64,000 nt of DNA. It comes from JANRLF01 sp033762815. GTDB lineage: Bacteria; Bacteroidota; Bacteroidia; Chitinophagales; CAIOSU01. Each line of letters starts with the position of its first letter. Positions within the stretch are counted from its first letter, which is position 1. Made by a program: the position numbers and the translations under genes. Shown in pieces: positions 10,301 through 17,607 of the stretch. The DNA is taken from positions 124,001 to 188,000 of the forward strand of contig JANRLF010000001.1 in the NCBI GenBank assembly GCA_033762815.1, read 5' to 3'. The notes below the pieces were generated by a model that worked only from the letters and a program-made list of their open reading frames with translations, searched no databases and was not told the origin of the DNA.

Positions 10301-11532
10301 CTAGCTTTACGGTAGGTCAGCCTGATAGCCTTGCTTTGGCCACCAATAGCACAAATGCCAGCTGTACCAGTGGCGGCAAAGGTTCTGCCGAGGTTTTCGT
10401 AGTAGGTGGTACTTCACCCTACAGCTATTCTTGGAACACGACCCCGGTACAAACCACAGCCACGGCTACCAATTTATCGCCAGGTACTTATAGCGTCATC
10501 GTTACTGATGCGCAAGGCTGTTTCAGCACCACAAGTGTTACCATTGCTACTACAGGATCGTTTGGCCTGTCCGTAACCCCCGTGGGCATCTCCTGTGCTG
10601 GTGCACAAAATGGTCGGGCATCGGTCAATATTACGGGGGGCGCACAGCCGTTTACCTATGAATGGAGCAACAATCCTGCCTTACAAGGTCCGGTAAATGC
10701 TGACTTGCTACCCGGCAATTATAGCCTAACCGTCACCGATGCCAATGGCTGTTCGGGTACCAGTTCTTACACCATCGGTACCATTGGTACTTTTAATCTA
10801 TCCATTGTGATCAATGATAAAAGCTGTTCTACTGCCCAAAATGGGAGTGCGGTAGCCACTGTTACAGGCGGTAACCAGCCCTATAACTATGCCTGGAGCA
10901 ATAGTCCGATATCGCCGGGCCCCACTAATGGCAACCTAAGTGCCGGCAATTATAGCCTGAGCGTAACCGATGCCAACGGTTGTACAGCCAGTGATGATTT
11001 CATTATCACTGAACTGGCAGATTTGGAAGTGGAAATCGGTCAGGATAATGTGATACTGGAACCAAATGGCTCCGTGGACCTAAACCCTACCTTGAACCGT
11101 GAGGGCAATTGGGACTATACTTGGACGCCAGCTGACGGACTGAATACTGCTAGCGAGCTGGAAGTAAAGGCACAGCCTGCCCAAACCACCACTTACGTGC
11201 TGCAGGTAACAGACCCAAATTCTGGCTGTACGGCACTCGATTCCGTAAGGATTGTGGTTTCGAATGAGTATGTCATCCCCAACGTGTTCAGCCCTAATGG
11301 CGACAACCTGAACGACCAATTCCAAGTACTGATACGAGAGGATTATCAGTTGATGGAATTGCGCATCTACAATCGTTGGGGCAAGCTAGTATTCGACCGT
11401 ACCGACATCCCTTGGGATGGTTTGGTGGAAGGCAAAGAGCAGCCTACCAGCACTTTTGTGTACGAAGGAGTGATTAAGAGCCCTACCGGTGAGCAAATCA
11501 TCATTAAGGGTGACGTAACCTTATTAAGATAA
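7324..11532 (+). CDS. Giant T9SS-exported adhesin: beta-helix, Gly-rich region, SprB repeats, CHU_C tail
   Basis: A 1402-residue exported protein. Residues 1-30 form a signal peptide ending near VYSQQ. Residues 35-180 look like the start of a right-handed beta-helix (YIRMQEGTYNIN, VIDGGYRIDGNG, GVYAKNCTGYTISRCIIF). Residues about 187-512 are extraordinarily glycine-rich. Six SprB-type repeats (roughly 780-1240) share the pattern S-C-N-G-x-x-D-G and G-G-x-x-P-Y-x-Y-x-W. The last 90 residues (VIPNVFSPNGDNLNDQF, LRIYNRWGKLVFD, WDGLVEGKE) are the gliding-motility-associated CHU_C domain, the type B sorting signal of T9SS. SprB in gliding Bacteroidota is a mobile surface adhesin; the same role is inferred here. 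The gene is followed after 4 bases by a PorP/SprF gene, matching the sprB-sprF arrangement. Confidence 0.92.
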   Translation: MSFPLPFPRLGLKAFLLFIALIGFQIVYSQQPCDIIYVAPNVANAVGSPTDPTNLPHAITLVAGTRQYIRMQEGTYNINTIINLPTNVVIDGGYRIDGNGVWIKRSDAITSLNMSGTEQIFLGAPYNLNVGHNIGFKAVGVNNWSLQDLTINVAAASGTADNRGKSVYGVYAKNCTGYTISRCIIFTGAGSAGANGAGSTPGLDPNNDPYDGFNGANGNAGGGGACDDDDLNDGNYSGSFGQQYNGNGGAGGNGGGTGGGSGASQTNFASFSNAPSGQGGSGGANNRAGGGGGAGGAGGSEARSGGNGGQGGQGGGGQPGGSGGNGGGLYNCGSFNANSCGFDGNSGATGSTGVNGANGVQGSAGILDEFWVPGGKGTDGSDGGGGGGGSGAGGGGGQGGSFVTDGSGAGGGGGGGGQGGVGGLGAYGGGSSIGIYLFGSTGSITDCNVLQGVAGAGGTGGAGGTGGDGGQGGNPGLNACGQGNNETGDGGRGGNGGKGGFGGNGGNGSPGTSIPIYDNIAGISIGSIVPSPAVVTVNYQNTSACTNSEITISKVTGTWSLPTGASFVNDLTPTTSSYNNASSTAVITFANVGPYDLNLTAGSFNNFININSNRTPPAITVNNTVLCSGQTLNLSTTDIASDYDWRVYEVNGGSPASPLYASNQQNPGVTQSFPLGNYYVRLRTYTECCGWSAPVFQQVSFNPNPSVNAGIDKLVCAGDTVALSATGSGGTFSWSTGQSGANIFVSPFATTDYTVTITNGNGCTASDTVAVTVSAVSVTIDSSFNALCNGTATARIYTTPSGDSPPFTYFWSGGYSQEDLTGIAPGTYFLTVTNSNNCRATAQTIVSEPSPLFANIAVVSNVLCNGSNDGELDLTVSGGTPPYTYLWNTNSTLQDIAGLAAGNYDVTVTDANGCTIGANGTITQNAALTFTSSIKDVSCNGDNDGVLTVTAIGGVTPYTYQWSVPGSGPTLSNVTAGTYSVTVFDAFSCTGTASFTVGQPDSLALATNSTNASCTSGGKGSAEVFVVGGTSPYSYSWNTTPVQTTATATNLSPGTYSVIVTDAQGCFSTTSVTIATTGSFGLSVTPVGISCAGAQNGRASVNITGGAQPFTYEWSNNPALQGPVNADLLPGNYSLTVTDANGCSGTSSYTIGTIGTFNLSIVINDKSCSTAQNGSAVATVTGGNQPYNYAWSNSPISPGPTNGNLSAGNYSLSVTDANGCTASDDFIITELADLEVEIGQDNVILEPNGSVDLNPTLNREGNWDYTWTPADGLNTASELEVKAQPAQTTTYVLQVTDPNSGCTALDSVRIVVSNEYVIPNVFSPNGDNLNDQFQVLIREDYQLMELRIYNRWGKLVFDRTDIPWDGLVEGKEQPTSTFVYEGVIKSPTGEQIIIKGDVTLLR
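7885..8860 (+). repeat. Glycine-rich low-complexity coding region
   Basis: Within the adhesin, this stretch is dominated by GGN/GGC codons giving runs such as GGGGGAGGAGG and NGGQGGQGGGG. It is interrupted near 8587-8680 by a beta-helix-like rung (SIGIYLFGSTGSITDCNV), which suggests the glycine-rich segments are insertions between rungs. The reverse strand is therefore proline-rich in long open frames, which are shadows. Confidence 0.9.
9660..11010 (+). repeat. Six SprB-type repeats in the adhesin gene
   Basis: Six consecutive modules of about 70-80 residues share a Cys near the start (CNGTATA, CNGSNDG, CNGDNDG, CTSGGKG, CAGAQNG, CSTAQNG), then G-G-x-x-P-(Y/F)-x-Y-x-W and G-x-Y-x-(V/L)-x-V-x-D-x-x-G-C. 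They match the SprB repeat family of gliding Bacteroidota adhesins. DNA identity between copies is low, so the array is old. Confidence 0.85.
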
Positions 11533-11536
11533 GCCG

Positions 11537-12532
11537 ATGAAAAAGCTACTCGCTATACTATCATTTACGGTATGCCTGCTGCCAGCATGGGCGCAGGATA
11601 TCCATTTCTCGCAGTTCTATAATTCGCCCTTGACGCTCAATCCAGCTTTAACGGGTAATATAGATGGCAAATTCAGGGTAGGGGCCATTTATCGCAACCA
11701 ATGGAAAAGTGTGGGTTCGCCCTTTAAAACCATTTCCGCCTCTTTTGATTTGGGCATTCATCGGCTTAAGAAGGGCGATGTGTTCGGAGTAGGCTTAATG
11801 GCTTTCCATGACAAGACAGGTACCGTAGGCCTGAGCAATATCAATATAGTAGCTTCAGCGGCCTATCATAAGCCTTTGGGCGTTAACAAAAGCCATGTGT
11901 TGTCAATGGGGGTGCAAGTGGGCTTTACCCAGCGTAGAATTGATATGAGCGAAGCCATTTTTGCTGACCAAGTGGACAATACCCTCACGAACATCGGTGG
12001 CTCAGGCGATGCAGCCAATTTAGGGACTTCAAACCATGAGGAATTGAATATCGGCTTGGGCTACAGTGCCAAATTTGGCAAGCGCAGTAATTTATACATA
12101 GGTGGCAGCATGTTCCACGTAAGCCAGCCGAAAGAGAGTGTATTGGGAAGTGGAGAGCGCTTACCCAGCCGCTACGTGGGCCACGCCAGTATGGATATCG
12201 GCATTGGTAAAATGGTTTCCATCTTGCCTTCCTTTATCTATATGAACCAAGCGGGCAACAATGAAATCAATGTGGGTAGTGGTATCCGTGTGGCATTTAA
12301 GGAAGATATCAGGGCTACAATCGGCGCCTATTATCGCCTGCAAGATGCGGTCATTCCCATGGTGGGTTTTGAAGTGAAGGGCCTGAACATGGCCTTCAGC
12401 TATGATGTAAATACTTCCTCGCTGAACAACGTGAGCAATTCCCAAGGGGGGTATGAAATATCGGTATTCTATGTAATGCCTTTCAAAAAGACCCCCTTTG
12501 TTCCTTCAGTCATTTATAACCCAAGATTTTAA
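11537..12532 (+). CDS. PorP/SprF family T9SS outer-membrane protein
   Basis: The 331-residue product has a signal peptide (MKKLLAILSFTVCLLPAWAQ) and the family signature QDIHFSQFYNSPLTLNPALTG immediately after cleavage, followed by FRVGAIYRNQWKSV. The remainder alternates short amphipathic strands ending in FYVMPFKK, as expected for an outer-membrane beta-barrel. PorP/SprF proteins pair with particular T9SS cargo; SprF is needed for SprB export in Flavobacterium johnsoniae. Here the gene starts 4 bases after the CHU_C-tailed adhesin and 6 bases before the PorE-like gene, so the three form one operon and this barrel is probably the dedicated partner of the adhesin. Confidence 0.95.
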   Translation: MKKLLAILSFTVCLLPAWAQDIHFSQFYNSPLTLNPALTGNIDGKFRVGAIYRNQWKSVGSPFKTISASFDLGIHRLKKGDVFGVGLMAFHDKTGTVGLSNINIVASAAYHKPLGVNKSHVLSMGVQVGFTQRRIDMSEAIFADQVDNTLTNIGGSGDAANLGTSNHEELNIGLGYSAKFGKRSNLYIGGSMFHVSQPKESVLGSGERLPSRYVGHASMDIGIGKMVSILPSFIYMNQAGNNEINVGSGIRVAFKEDIRATIGAYYRLQDAVIPMVGFEVKGLNMAFSYDVNTSSLNNVSNSQGGYEISVFYVMPFKKTPFVPSVIYNPRF

Positions 12533-12538
12533 TCGGCA

Positions 12539-14548
12539 ATGCGTTACTGTTTTATCCTGTTAATGGCCTGTTGTGTTTCCTTGGCTGCCTATGCCCAGGA
12601 GCAGAAGGAGTATGATTGGAAAACCAATCTGAGAATTGCTGACGACCTGTATAGCCGCAATAGCTTCTACAATGCTGCCGACTATTATCAAAAGGTGCTT
12701 AAGGTAAAACCCGATAATGTTGATTATCTCTTCAAGCTAGCCCAGTCGCAAAGGATGTACCGCGATTATTTCAATGCGGCTGAAAACTACAAGCACCTAT
12801 TGGAGTTGGACGCAAAAAAGTTTCCTGATGCACGCTACTACTATGCTTTGATGTTGAAGCAAACGGGCAGGTGCGATGAGGCCGCCCCCCAGTTTGACCA
12901 ATATTTAGCCAGCGAAAAGGTGAACCCTGCATTTGCCCAAAGGGCACAAATTGAAAAGCAAGGATGCGACTTGGCAAAAACCTTGAAAAGCAACCCTGAT
13001 GTAAAAGTGCGGCATTTGGATAACAAGGTAAACAGTTATGGGCCTGATTTTGCTCCTTTCCCCTTGTCGGCGGATGAATTGGTTTACGCCTCCATTAAAA
13101 CCGATACCCCCATATTGATTACCGATACGGCTAAGTTCTGGAATGCTGCGGCATTGTCGCGCTTGTACCTTGCCAAACAGAATGGCGACACTTGGAACGA
13201 ATCGACCCTTTTACCAGATTTTATCAATGATAGCCTAAACGCCGCCAATGGTTCATTTTCCCCTGACCGTAGCTTGTTCTTCTTCAGTAAATGCAGCTAT
13301 GACAAGTTGTTGAACGTACATTGCGACTTGTTTGTGAGCCGCTACCATAATGGGGTATTTGAAGCACCCATCAAGCTGCCCCCACAAATCAATAACGGCC
13401 AAGTAAGCAATACTCAACCTAGTGTAGGTATGGATGCCGATGATAATCTGTTCCTATACTTTTCGTCCGATAGGCAAGGGGGTAAAGGGGGTAAGGATAT
13501 ATGGGTAGCTGCTTTTGATGAAAACCTAGCTTTCAAAAGCCCAGTAAATGCAGGCACGGCCATCAACACTAGTGAGGACGAAGTTTATCCTTTCTTCGAT
13601 AGCCAAGAGCAATTGTTGTATTTCAGCTCGAATGGGAAGCCCAGTATAGGCGGTTTCGATATTTTTAAAGCCGCTTATAATAATGGCCAAGCCAAAGAGG
13701 CAGAGAACCTTGGCCTGCCCTACAACAGCTTTGCTGACGACTTGGGCTACACCTTTGGCAATGATAGACAAACGGGTTATTTCGCATCCAACAGGCCGGG
13801 AGCCTTGTCTTTACGCAGCGAGTCAACGAGCGAGGATGTGTTTTCTTTCAAAGTGAAGAAGGTAGTGCTGTACAACAATTTCGCCTACCAAACCGGCGAT
13901 ACCAATCAAACCCCTTTGGCAGGAGTAAAGCTGGCAGTATCTGTCAAAAACCCGAAGACAGGGAAATATGAAGCCGCCAGCGATTTCGTGCCCCAAGCTG
14001 CCGATGACAATAATTGGCTGCTGAACCTAAAGGGTAATAGCGACTATAAAATTGTTGCTTCAAAAGACAAATACCTAACGGATACCAAATACGTTTCGGC
14101 ACAGGACATAGAAGCTGCACAAGGCCGCCAAGAACTGGTGTTTGCATTGGAGCGCATCAACAAGGACAAGGTATATACCCTGCAGAACATTTATTACGAC
14201 TATAAAAGTGCCAACCTACGCGATAGTTCAAAAGCCGTATTGGATACCCTGCTATTATTATTGGAAAACAACCCCAATATAGTGATTGAGCTTAGCTCGC
14301 ATACCGATAGCCGTGGGGGTACGGAATACAACCAGAAGCTTTCGCAAGAAAGGGCGGAAAGTTGTGTGAATTACCTGATCAGCAAAGGTATTACGACCAA
14401 CCGCATGGTGGCCAAAGGCTATGGCGAAGAAAAACTATTGAACAACTGCGGCGATGCTGCCAAATGTACGGAAGAGCAACACCAAGTAAACCGCCGCACC
14501 GAGTTTAAGGTAATCGGCGAAACCGAAGAAGGAACCATCATTAAGTAG
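12539..14548 (+). CDS. PorE-like OmpA-family protein (TPR, beta-propeller, CRD, OmpA)
   Basis: A 669-residue periplasmic protein with four modules in order: signal peptide (1-20), TPR-like helices (about 25-150; NSFYNAADYYQKVLKVKP and similar), a PD40/WD40-like propeller (about 170-440, with FSPDRSLFFFSK, LYFSSDRQGGKGGKDIW, LYFSSNGKPSIGGFDIF), a carboxypeptidase-regulatory-like domain (about 450-545) and a C-terminal OmpA domain (about 550-665). The OmpA part retains peptidoglycan-binding positions (SSHTDSRG, NQKLSQERAESV-like helix, NRRTEFKV). This architecture matches PorE of the T9SS, which links the PorP/PorK-type outer-membrane complex to peptidoglycan. It is the third gene of the adhesin operon. 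Whether it serves the core T9SS or only this adhesin is unclear, because such proteins occur in several copies per genome. Confidence 0.88.
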   Translation: MRYCFILLMACCVSLAAYAQEQKEYDWKTNLRIADDLYSRNSFYNAADYYQKVLKVKPDNVDYLFKLAQSQRMYRDYFNAAENYKHLLELDAKKFPDARYYYALMLKQTGRCDEAAPQFDQYLASEKVNPAFAQRAQIEKQGCDLAKTLKSNPDVKVRHLDNKVNSYGPDFAPFPLSADELVYASIKTDTPILITDTAKFWNAAALSRLYLAKQNGDTWNESTLLPDFINDSLNAANGSFSPDRSLFFFSKCSYDKLLNVHCDLFVSRYHNGVFEAPIKLPPQINNGQVSNTQPSVGMDADDNLFLYFSSDRQGGKGGKDIWVAAFDENLAFKSPVNAGTAINTSEDEVYPFFDSQEQLLYFSSNGKPSIGGFDIFKAAYNNGQAKEAENLGLPYNSFADDLGYTFGNDRQTGYFASNRPGALSLRSESTSEDVFSFKVKKVVLYNNFAYQTGDTNQTPLAGVKLAVSVKNPKTGKYEAASDFVPQAADDNNWLLNLKGNSDYKIVASKDKYLTDTKYVSAQDIEAAQGRQELVFALERINKDKVYTLQNIYYDYKSANLRDSSKAVLDTLLLLLENNPNIVIELSSHTDSRGGTEYNQKLSQERAESCVNYLISKGITTNRMVAKGYGEEKLLNNCGDAAKCTEEQHQVNRRTEFKVIGETEEGTIIK

Positions 14549-14602
14549 CTCATATTTACTATAGAGTAGCAAGTATTAAGTAGCAAGGAAATTCTAATAC
14601 TA

Positions 14603-15346
14603 TTGCCTAATCCATCATTGCCACAGCGTATTGTATCCTTGGTGCCTTCGCAAACGGAATTGCTGTTCTACCTGGGTTTGCAGGATAGGATAGTAGGCAT
14701 CACTAAATTTTGTGTACACCCTGCCGATAAGGTACCGCAAGTGCCTAAGGTGGGCGGAACCAAGAAACTGGATTTAGGCATCATCCAATCACTGCGACCG
14801 GACCTGATTATTGGCAATAAAGAAGAGAACGAGAAAGAGCAAATAGAACAGTTGATGCAACAATATAAAGTTTGGATCAGCGATATTGCCAATTTGGAGG
14901 ATGCTTTGGAAATGATTGGTACTATTGGTGGGTTGACAGGCACTGATGAAAAGTGCCAGCAATTGGTGAAACAAATCAAAACGGCCTTTGAGAACTTAGT
15001 ACCCAACGGGGCTAAAAAAGTGGCTTACCTTATTTGGCGCAGGCCTTATATGGTGGCAGCAAAGGGCACTTTCATCAACGATATGCTTCAACGTTGCGGA
15101 TGGCATAATGTATTTGGCCATTTAGGACGCTATCCAGAAATAACACCCGAACAACTGCATCAGGCTGCTACTGAACTGGTTTTATTATCGTCTGAGCCCT
15201 ATCCATTCAAGGAAAAGCACCTGCATGAAATCCAAGCTATTTGCCCCAAGGCGAAAGTAGTGTTGGTAGATGGCGAAATGTTTTCTTGGTATGGCAGCAG
15301 GTTATTGCTTGCGCCTAGCTATTTTGCATCATTGATAGATGGCTAA
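14603..15346 (+). CDS. BtuF-like ABC transporter substrate-binding domain protein
   Basis: The 247-residue product has the helical-backbone metal-receptor fold: RIVSLVPSQTELLFYLG, RIVGITKFCVHP, KVGGTKKLDLGIIQSLRPDLII and a C-terminal LLLAPSYFASLIDG. These are typical of BtuF/FepB-type proteins that bind cobalamin or iron-siderophore. There is no signal peptide, which is common in the Bacteroidota cobalamin-binding branch. The start is TTG at 14603, the only reasonable start between an in-frame stop and the first conserved strand; a GTG 37 bases further would cut into the domain. No transporter gene is adjacent, so it may act with a distant permease or in the cytoplasm. Confidence 0.85.
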   Translation: MPNPSLPQRIVSLVPSQTELLFYLGLQDRIVGITKFCVHPADKVPQVPKVGGTKKLDLGIIQSLRPDLIIGNKEENEKEQIEQLMQQYKVWISDIANLEDALEMIGTIGGLTGTDEKCQQLVKQIKTAFENLVPNGAKKVAYLIWRRPYMVAAKGTFINDMLQRCGWHNVFGHLGRYPEITPEQLHQAATELVLLSSEPYPFKEKHLHEIQAICPKAKVVLVDGEMFSWYGSRLLLAPSYFASLIDG

Positions 15347-15648
15347 TGGTTAAATGGTTTTACTCCTGAACGGCTAAATTGCTCTGTTTCTGAATTACCC
15401 AATTGCTAAATTGATAGCAACCATTGTCAAATCGCTATTTAAGTAATTGTTTTTTTTCAATAGTACTTCAGAGTATGTTCGGTGGGTTAGAGCCTTCAAA
15501 AATATTCCTTGAGAAATAACTTGTATTTTTTGGAAAATAATTCATACATTCGAGCCCATGTTTGAAATATAAAACTTGGAATATACTAAAATATGGGTTA
15601 TGCAAATGAAAATGAAGTATAATCCCTGTGCTTATAAAGTCGTAATGT
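15347..15648. other. A+T-rich intergenic boundary before the nine-gene cluster
   Basis: No gene was found. The stretch marks the change from the G+C-richer T9SS region to the A+T-rich cluster. It contains a short inverted repeat (TTGCTA at 15403-15408 with TAGCAA at 15415-15420), an 8-T run near 15449-15456 that could end transcription from upstream, and a loose promoter-like TATTTTTTG at 15524-15532. No tRNA, attachment-site duplication or integrase was seen. Confidence 0.5.
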
Positions 15649-17127
15649 ATGAGAAAATATAAATTATTGATATATTTATTTTATATCAATTTTCTTTTTG
15701 GATGCAAATCTGAATTTGAACATTTTAACAATGAAGCGTATGCGTTTGCATCAGATAAAAGAATCAATGAGAAAGAATACAATAAGTTGATTGAGCAAAT
15801 TACCGAATCAGAGGAAATGGGATTTCAGCAATTCAAGAATGATAAAGGAAAAGTAGATAACCAAAAAGTAGTAATCTATTTGCTAAAATACTTGAAAGCG
15901 AAAAAAATTGAAATAGCAGCAGCTGATATTTGGCAGCCAGAGCAAAAAGTAGCCAAGGGAAATTTGTTCAACATCAATGTTTACTTAGAAAACTCGGCAA
16001 GTATGGATGGTTATGTAAACGGAGTTACAGATTTTGAAACTGCCATTTACAATATGCTTGGTGATTTCAAAATTAGTGGCATTTGCGATAGTTTAAATCT
16101 TAATTACATTAATAAGAGCATTACTTTTACTAAGCATAATGCTTTAAGGGCCGATATTGAAGATTTCATTGAAAAACTAGAACCCTCTTCCTTTAGACAA
16201 CGGGGGGGCGATAGAAGTACTTCTGACATAAGTAATGTTTTGCAAACCGTTCTTAGTACGGTAAATGACAAAAACGCAGCCATCTTGATCTCTGATTTTG
16301 TTTTTAGTCCAGGTACGAATAAGGATGCGGAGGACTATTTAAACAATCAAGGAGTAGGGATAAAAATATCTTTTGCTGAAAAATTAAAAGAATTTGATTT
16401 GTCTGCAGTGGTTATCCAGTTACAATCAGATTTCAATGGTGTGTACTACGATAGAACGGATAAACCAATCAAAATCAACTGCAAAAGGCCATACTACATT
16501 TGGGTTTTAGGTAGCACAGATCAAATAAGGACGATATTAAACCAAAAAATTCTCGATTTTATTAAAGGGGGTTATATAAATAGAATTGTTCTACAACCAT
16601 CAAAACAAACAAAAGAACCGAATTACAAAATACTTTACAATCCAAGAATCGGCAGCTTTAGCGCAAAAGAATTGAACAGGAAAATTATTTCTGATGCCGC
16701 TACATCACAAGGCAAGCAAAATAAGGGAGTGTTCGGATTTAATATAGCAGTTGATTTTGGCAGTGAAATGCAAGATGCTAAATACTATCTAGATTCATCA
16801 AATTATAAGCTAAGCGATATGGCTTATAGTATACAGATTGATACCATTAGCGATAAATCAAACCCTTCTTTATCAGGATTTACCCACCTGCTCAAAATGA
16901 AAACTAATGATTTACGAGAAGGCACACTAAAGATTGAAGTTGTCGGAAAGACACCAAGTTGGGTGTATTCCTCAAGTTCCATTGACGATTCCAATATTGT
17001 GCATGACAACAATGAAAAAGAAAAAACATTCGGATTCAAGTTTCTTATGGAAGGCATATGTGATGCGTTCTATCCTAAGGCAAATTCTAATCCTGTAAAC
17101 ATTATCAGCGTAACTATTAAAAAATAA
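15649..17127 (+). CDS. Lipoprotein with vWA-like domain (cluster gene 1)
   Basis: The 492-residue product starts with a lipoprotein signal whose lipobox is F-L-F-G-C with Cys19, so it should be lipid-anchored. After a helical linker (about 25-100), residues 105-265 look like a von Willebrand A fold: a strand NINVYLENSASMD places E-N-S-A-S (114-118) where the MIDAS DxSxS motif normally lies, with Glu for the first Asp; a loop rich in S/T/D (RSTSDISNVLQTV) follows, and AAILISDFVFS supplies the fourth-strand Asp216. The remaining 200 residues are beta-rich and unrecognised. The same I-S-D-F strand recurs in cluster gene 7. vWA domains usually mediate metal-dependent protein contacts; altered MIDAS may weaken metal binding. 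Six bases separate it from the next gene, pointing to one transcript. Confidence 0.65.
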   Translation: MRKYKLLIYLFYINFLFGCKSEFEHFNNEAYAFASDKRINEKEYNKLIEQITESEEMGFQQFKNDKGKVDNQKVVIYLLKYLKAKKIEIAAADIWQPEQKVAKGNLFNINVYLENSASMDGYVNGVTDFETAIYNMLGDFKISGICDSLNLNYINKSITFTKHNALRADIEDFIEKLEPSSFRQRGGDRSTSDISNVLQTVLSTVNDKNAAILISDFVFSPGTNKDAEDYLNNQGVGIKISFAEKLKEFDLSAVVIQLQSDFNGVYYDRTDKPIKINCKRPYYIWVLGSTDQIRTILNQKILDFIKGGYINRIVLQPSKQTKEPNYKILYNPRIGSFSAKELNRKIISDAATSQGKQNKGVFGFNIAVDFGSEMQDAKYYLDSSNYKLSDMAYSIQIDTISDKSNPSLSGFTHLLKMKTNDLREGTLKIEVVGKTPSWVYSSSSIDDSNIVHDNNEKEKTFGFKFLMEGICDAFYPKANSNPVNIISVTIKK

Positions 17128-17132
17128 CGTCC

Positions 17133-17594
17133 ATGAAAGAAATTTTTGCTTCTATATACGAATGGTTTGGAATCATCCCTCTTTATTCTACAGATATGGG
17201 CGACCTGCTACGTGGTTGGGATATTACTTGTACCGACTATATTGCTACACCATGGTATGTATATATCGGCTGGATAATGATTATTCTAACTGCTTTTACT
17301 TATGCATTACAATATCATATCATTGACAGTTCAAAATATAATAAACGAAAGCATTGGTGGTTTTTTGCGGCTTTGATTGTAATTACCAATTTCCTTATTG
17401 CCTTTTCCATCACCTTCAATATTATTCAGACAGGTGATTATTGCACTGAGTTAACCCTATCTGTTTCTGACAGCATTGGTTTTGGAATCTCAAATGCCCT
17501 TTGGAGTTTTATTCTATTGCTAATTACCAGTACAGTTCCCTTCATTAGGAGATTTAGCACGAACTGTAGACATACAACTTTTTGGAAACCTTAA
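17133..17594 (+). CDS. Three-helix membrane protein (cluster gene 2)
   Basis: A 153-residue protein with three strongly hydrophobic segments at about residues 43-62, 76-98 and 115-137, joined by a basic loop (SSKYNKRKHW) that by the positive-inside rule should be cytoplasmic. An N-terminal amphipathic stretch (IYEWFGIIPLYSTDMGDLL) precedes the first helix. No family was recognised. It begins 5 bases after the vWA lipoprotein and ends 13 bases before the tubulin-like gene, so it is likely an integral part of the complex, perhaps linking the cytoplasmic NTPases to the membrane; that role is inference from position only. Confidence 0.6.
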   Translation: MKEIFASIYEWFGIIPLYSTDMGDLLRGWDITCTDYIATPWYVYIGWIMIILTAFTYALQYHIIDSSKYNKRKHWWFFAALIVITNFLIAFSITFNIIQTGDYCTELTLSVSDSIGFGISNALWSFILLLITSTVPFIRRFSTNCRHTTFWKP

Positions 17595-17607
17595 TTAAAC
17601 AACTAAC

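Noticed and set aside
9660..11010. CRISPR array
   Set aside because: The repeats are diverged protein-coding SprB modules without constant 20-40 base repeats and spacers; the same applies to the 117-base repeats at 31005.
15347..15648. Integration site or tRNA at the cluster's left edge
   Set aside because: No cloverleaf, direct repeat shared with 28306-28423, or integrase was found.
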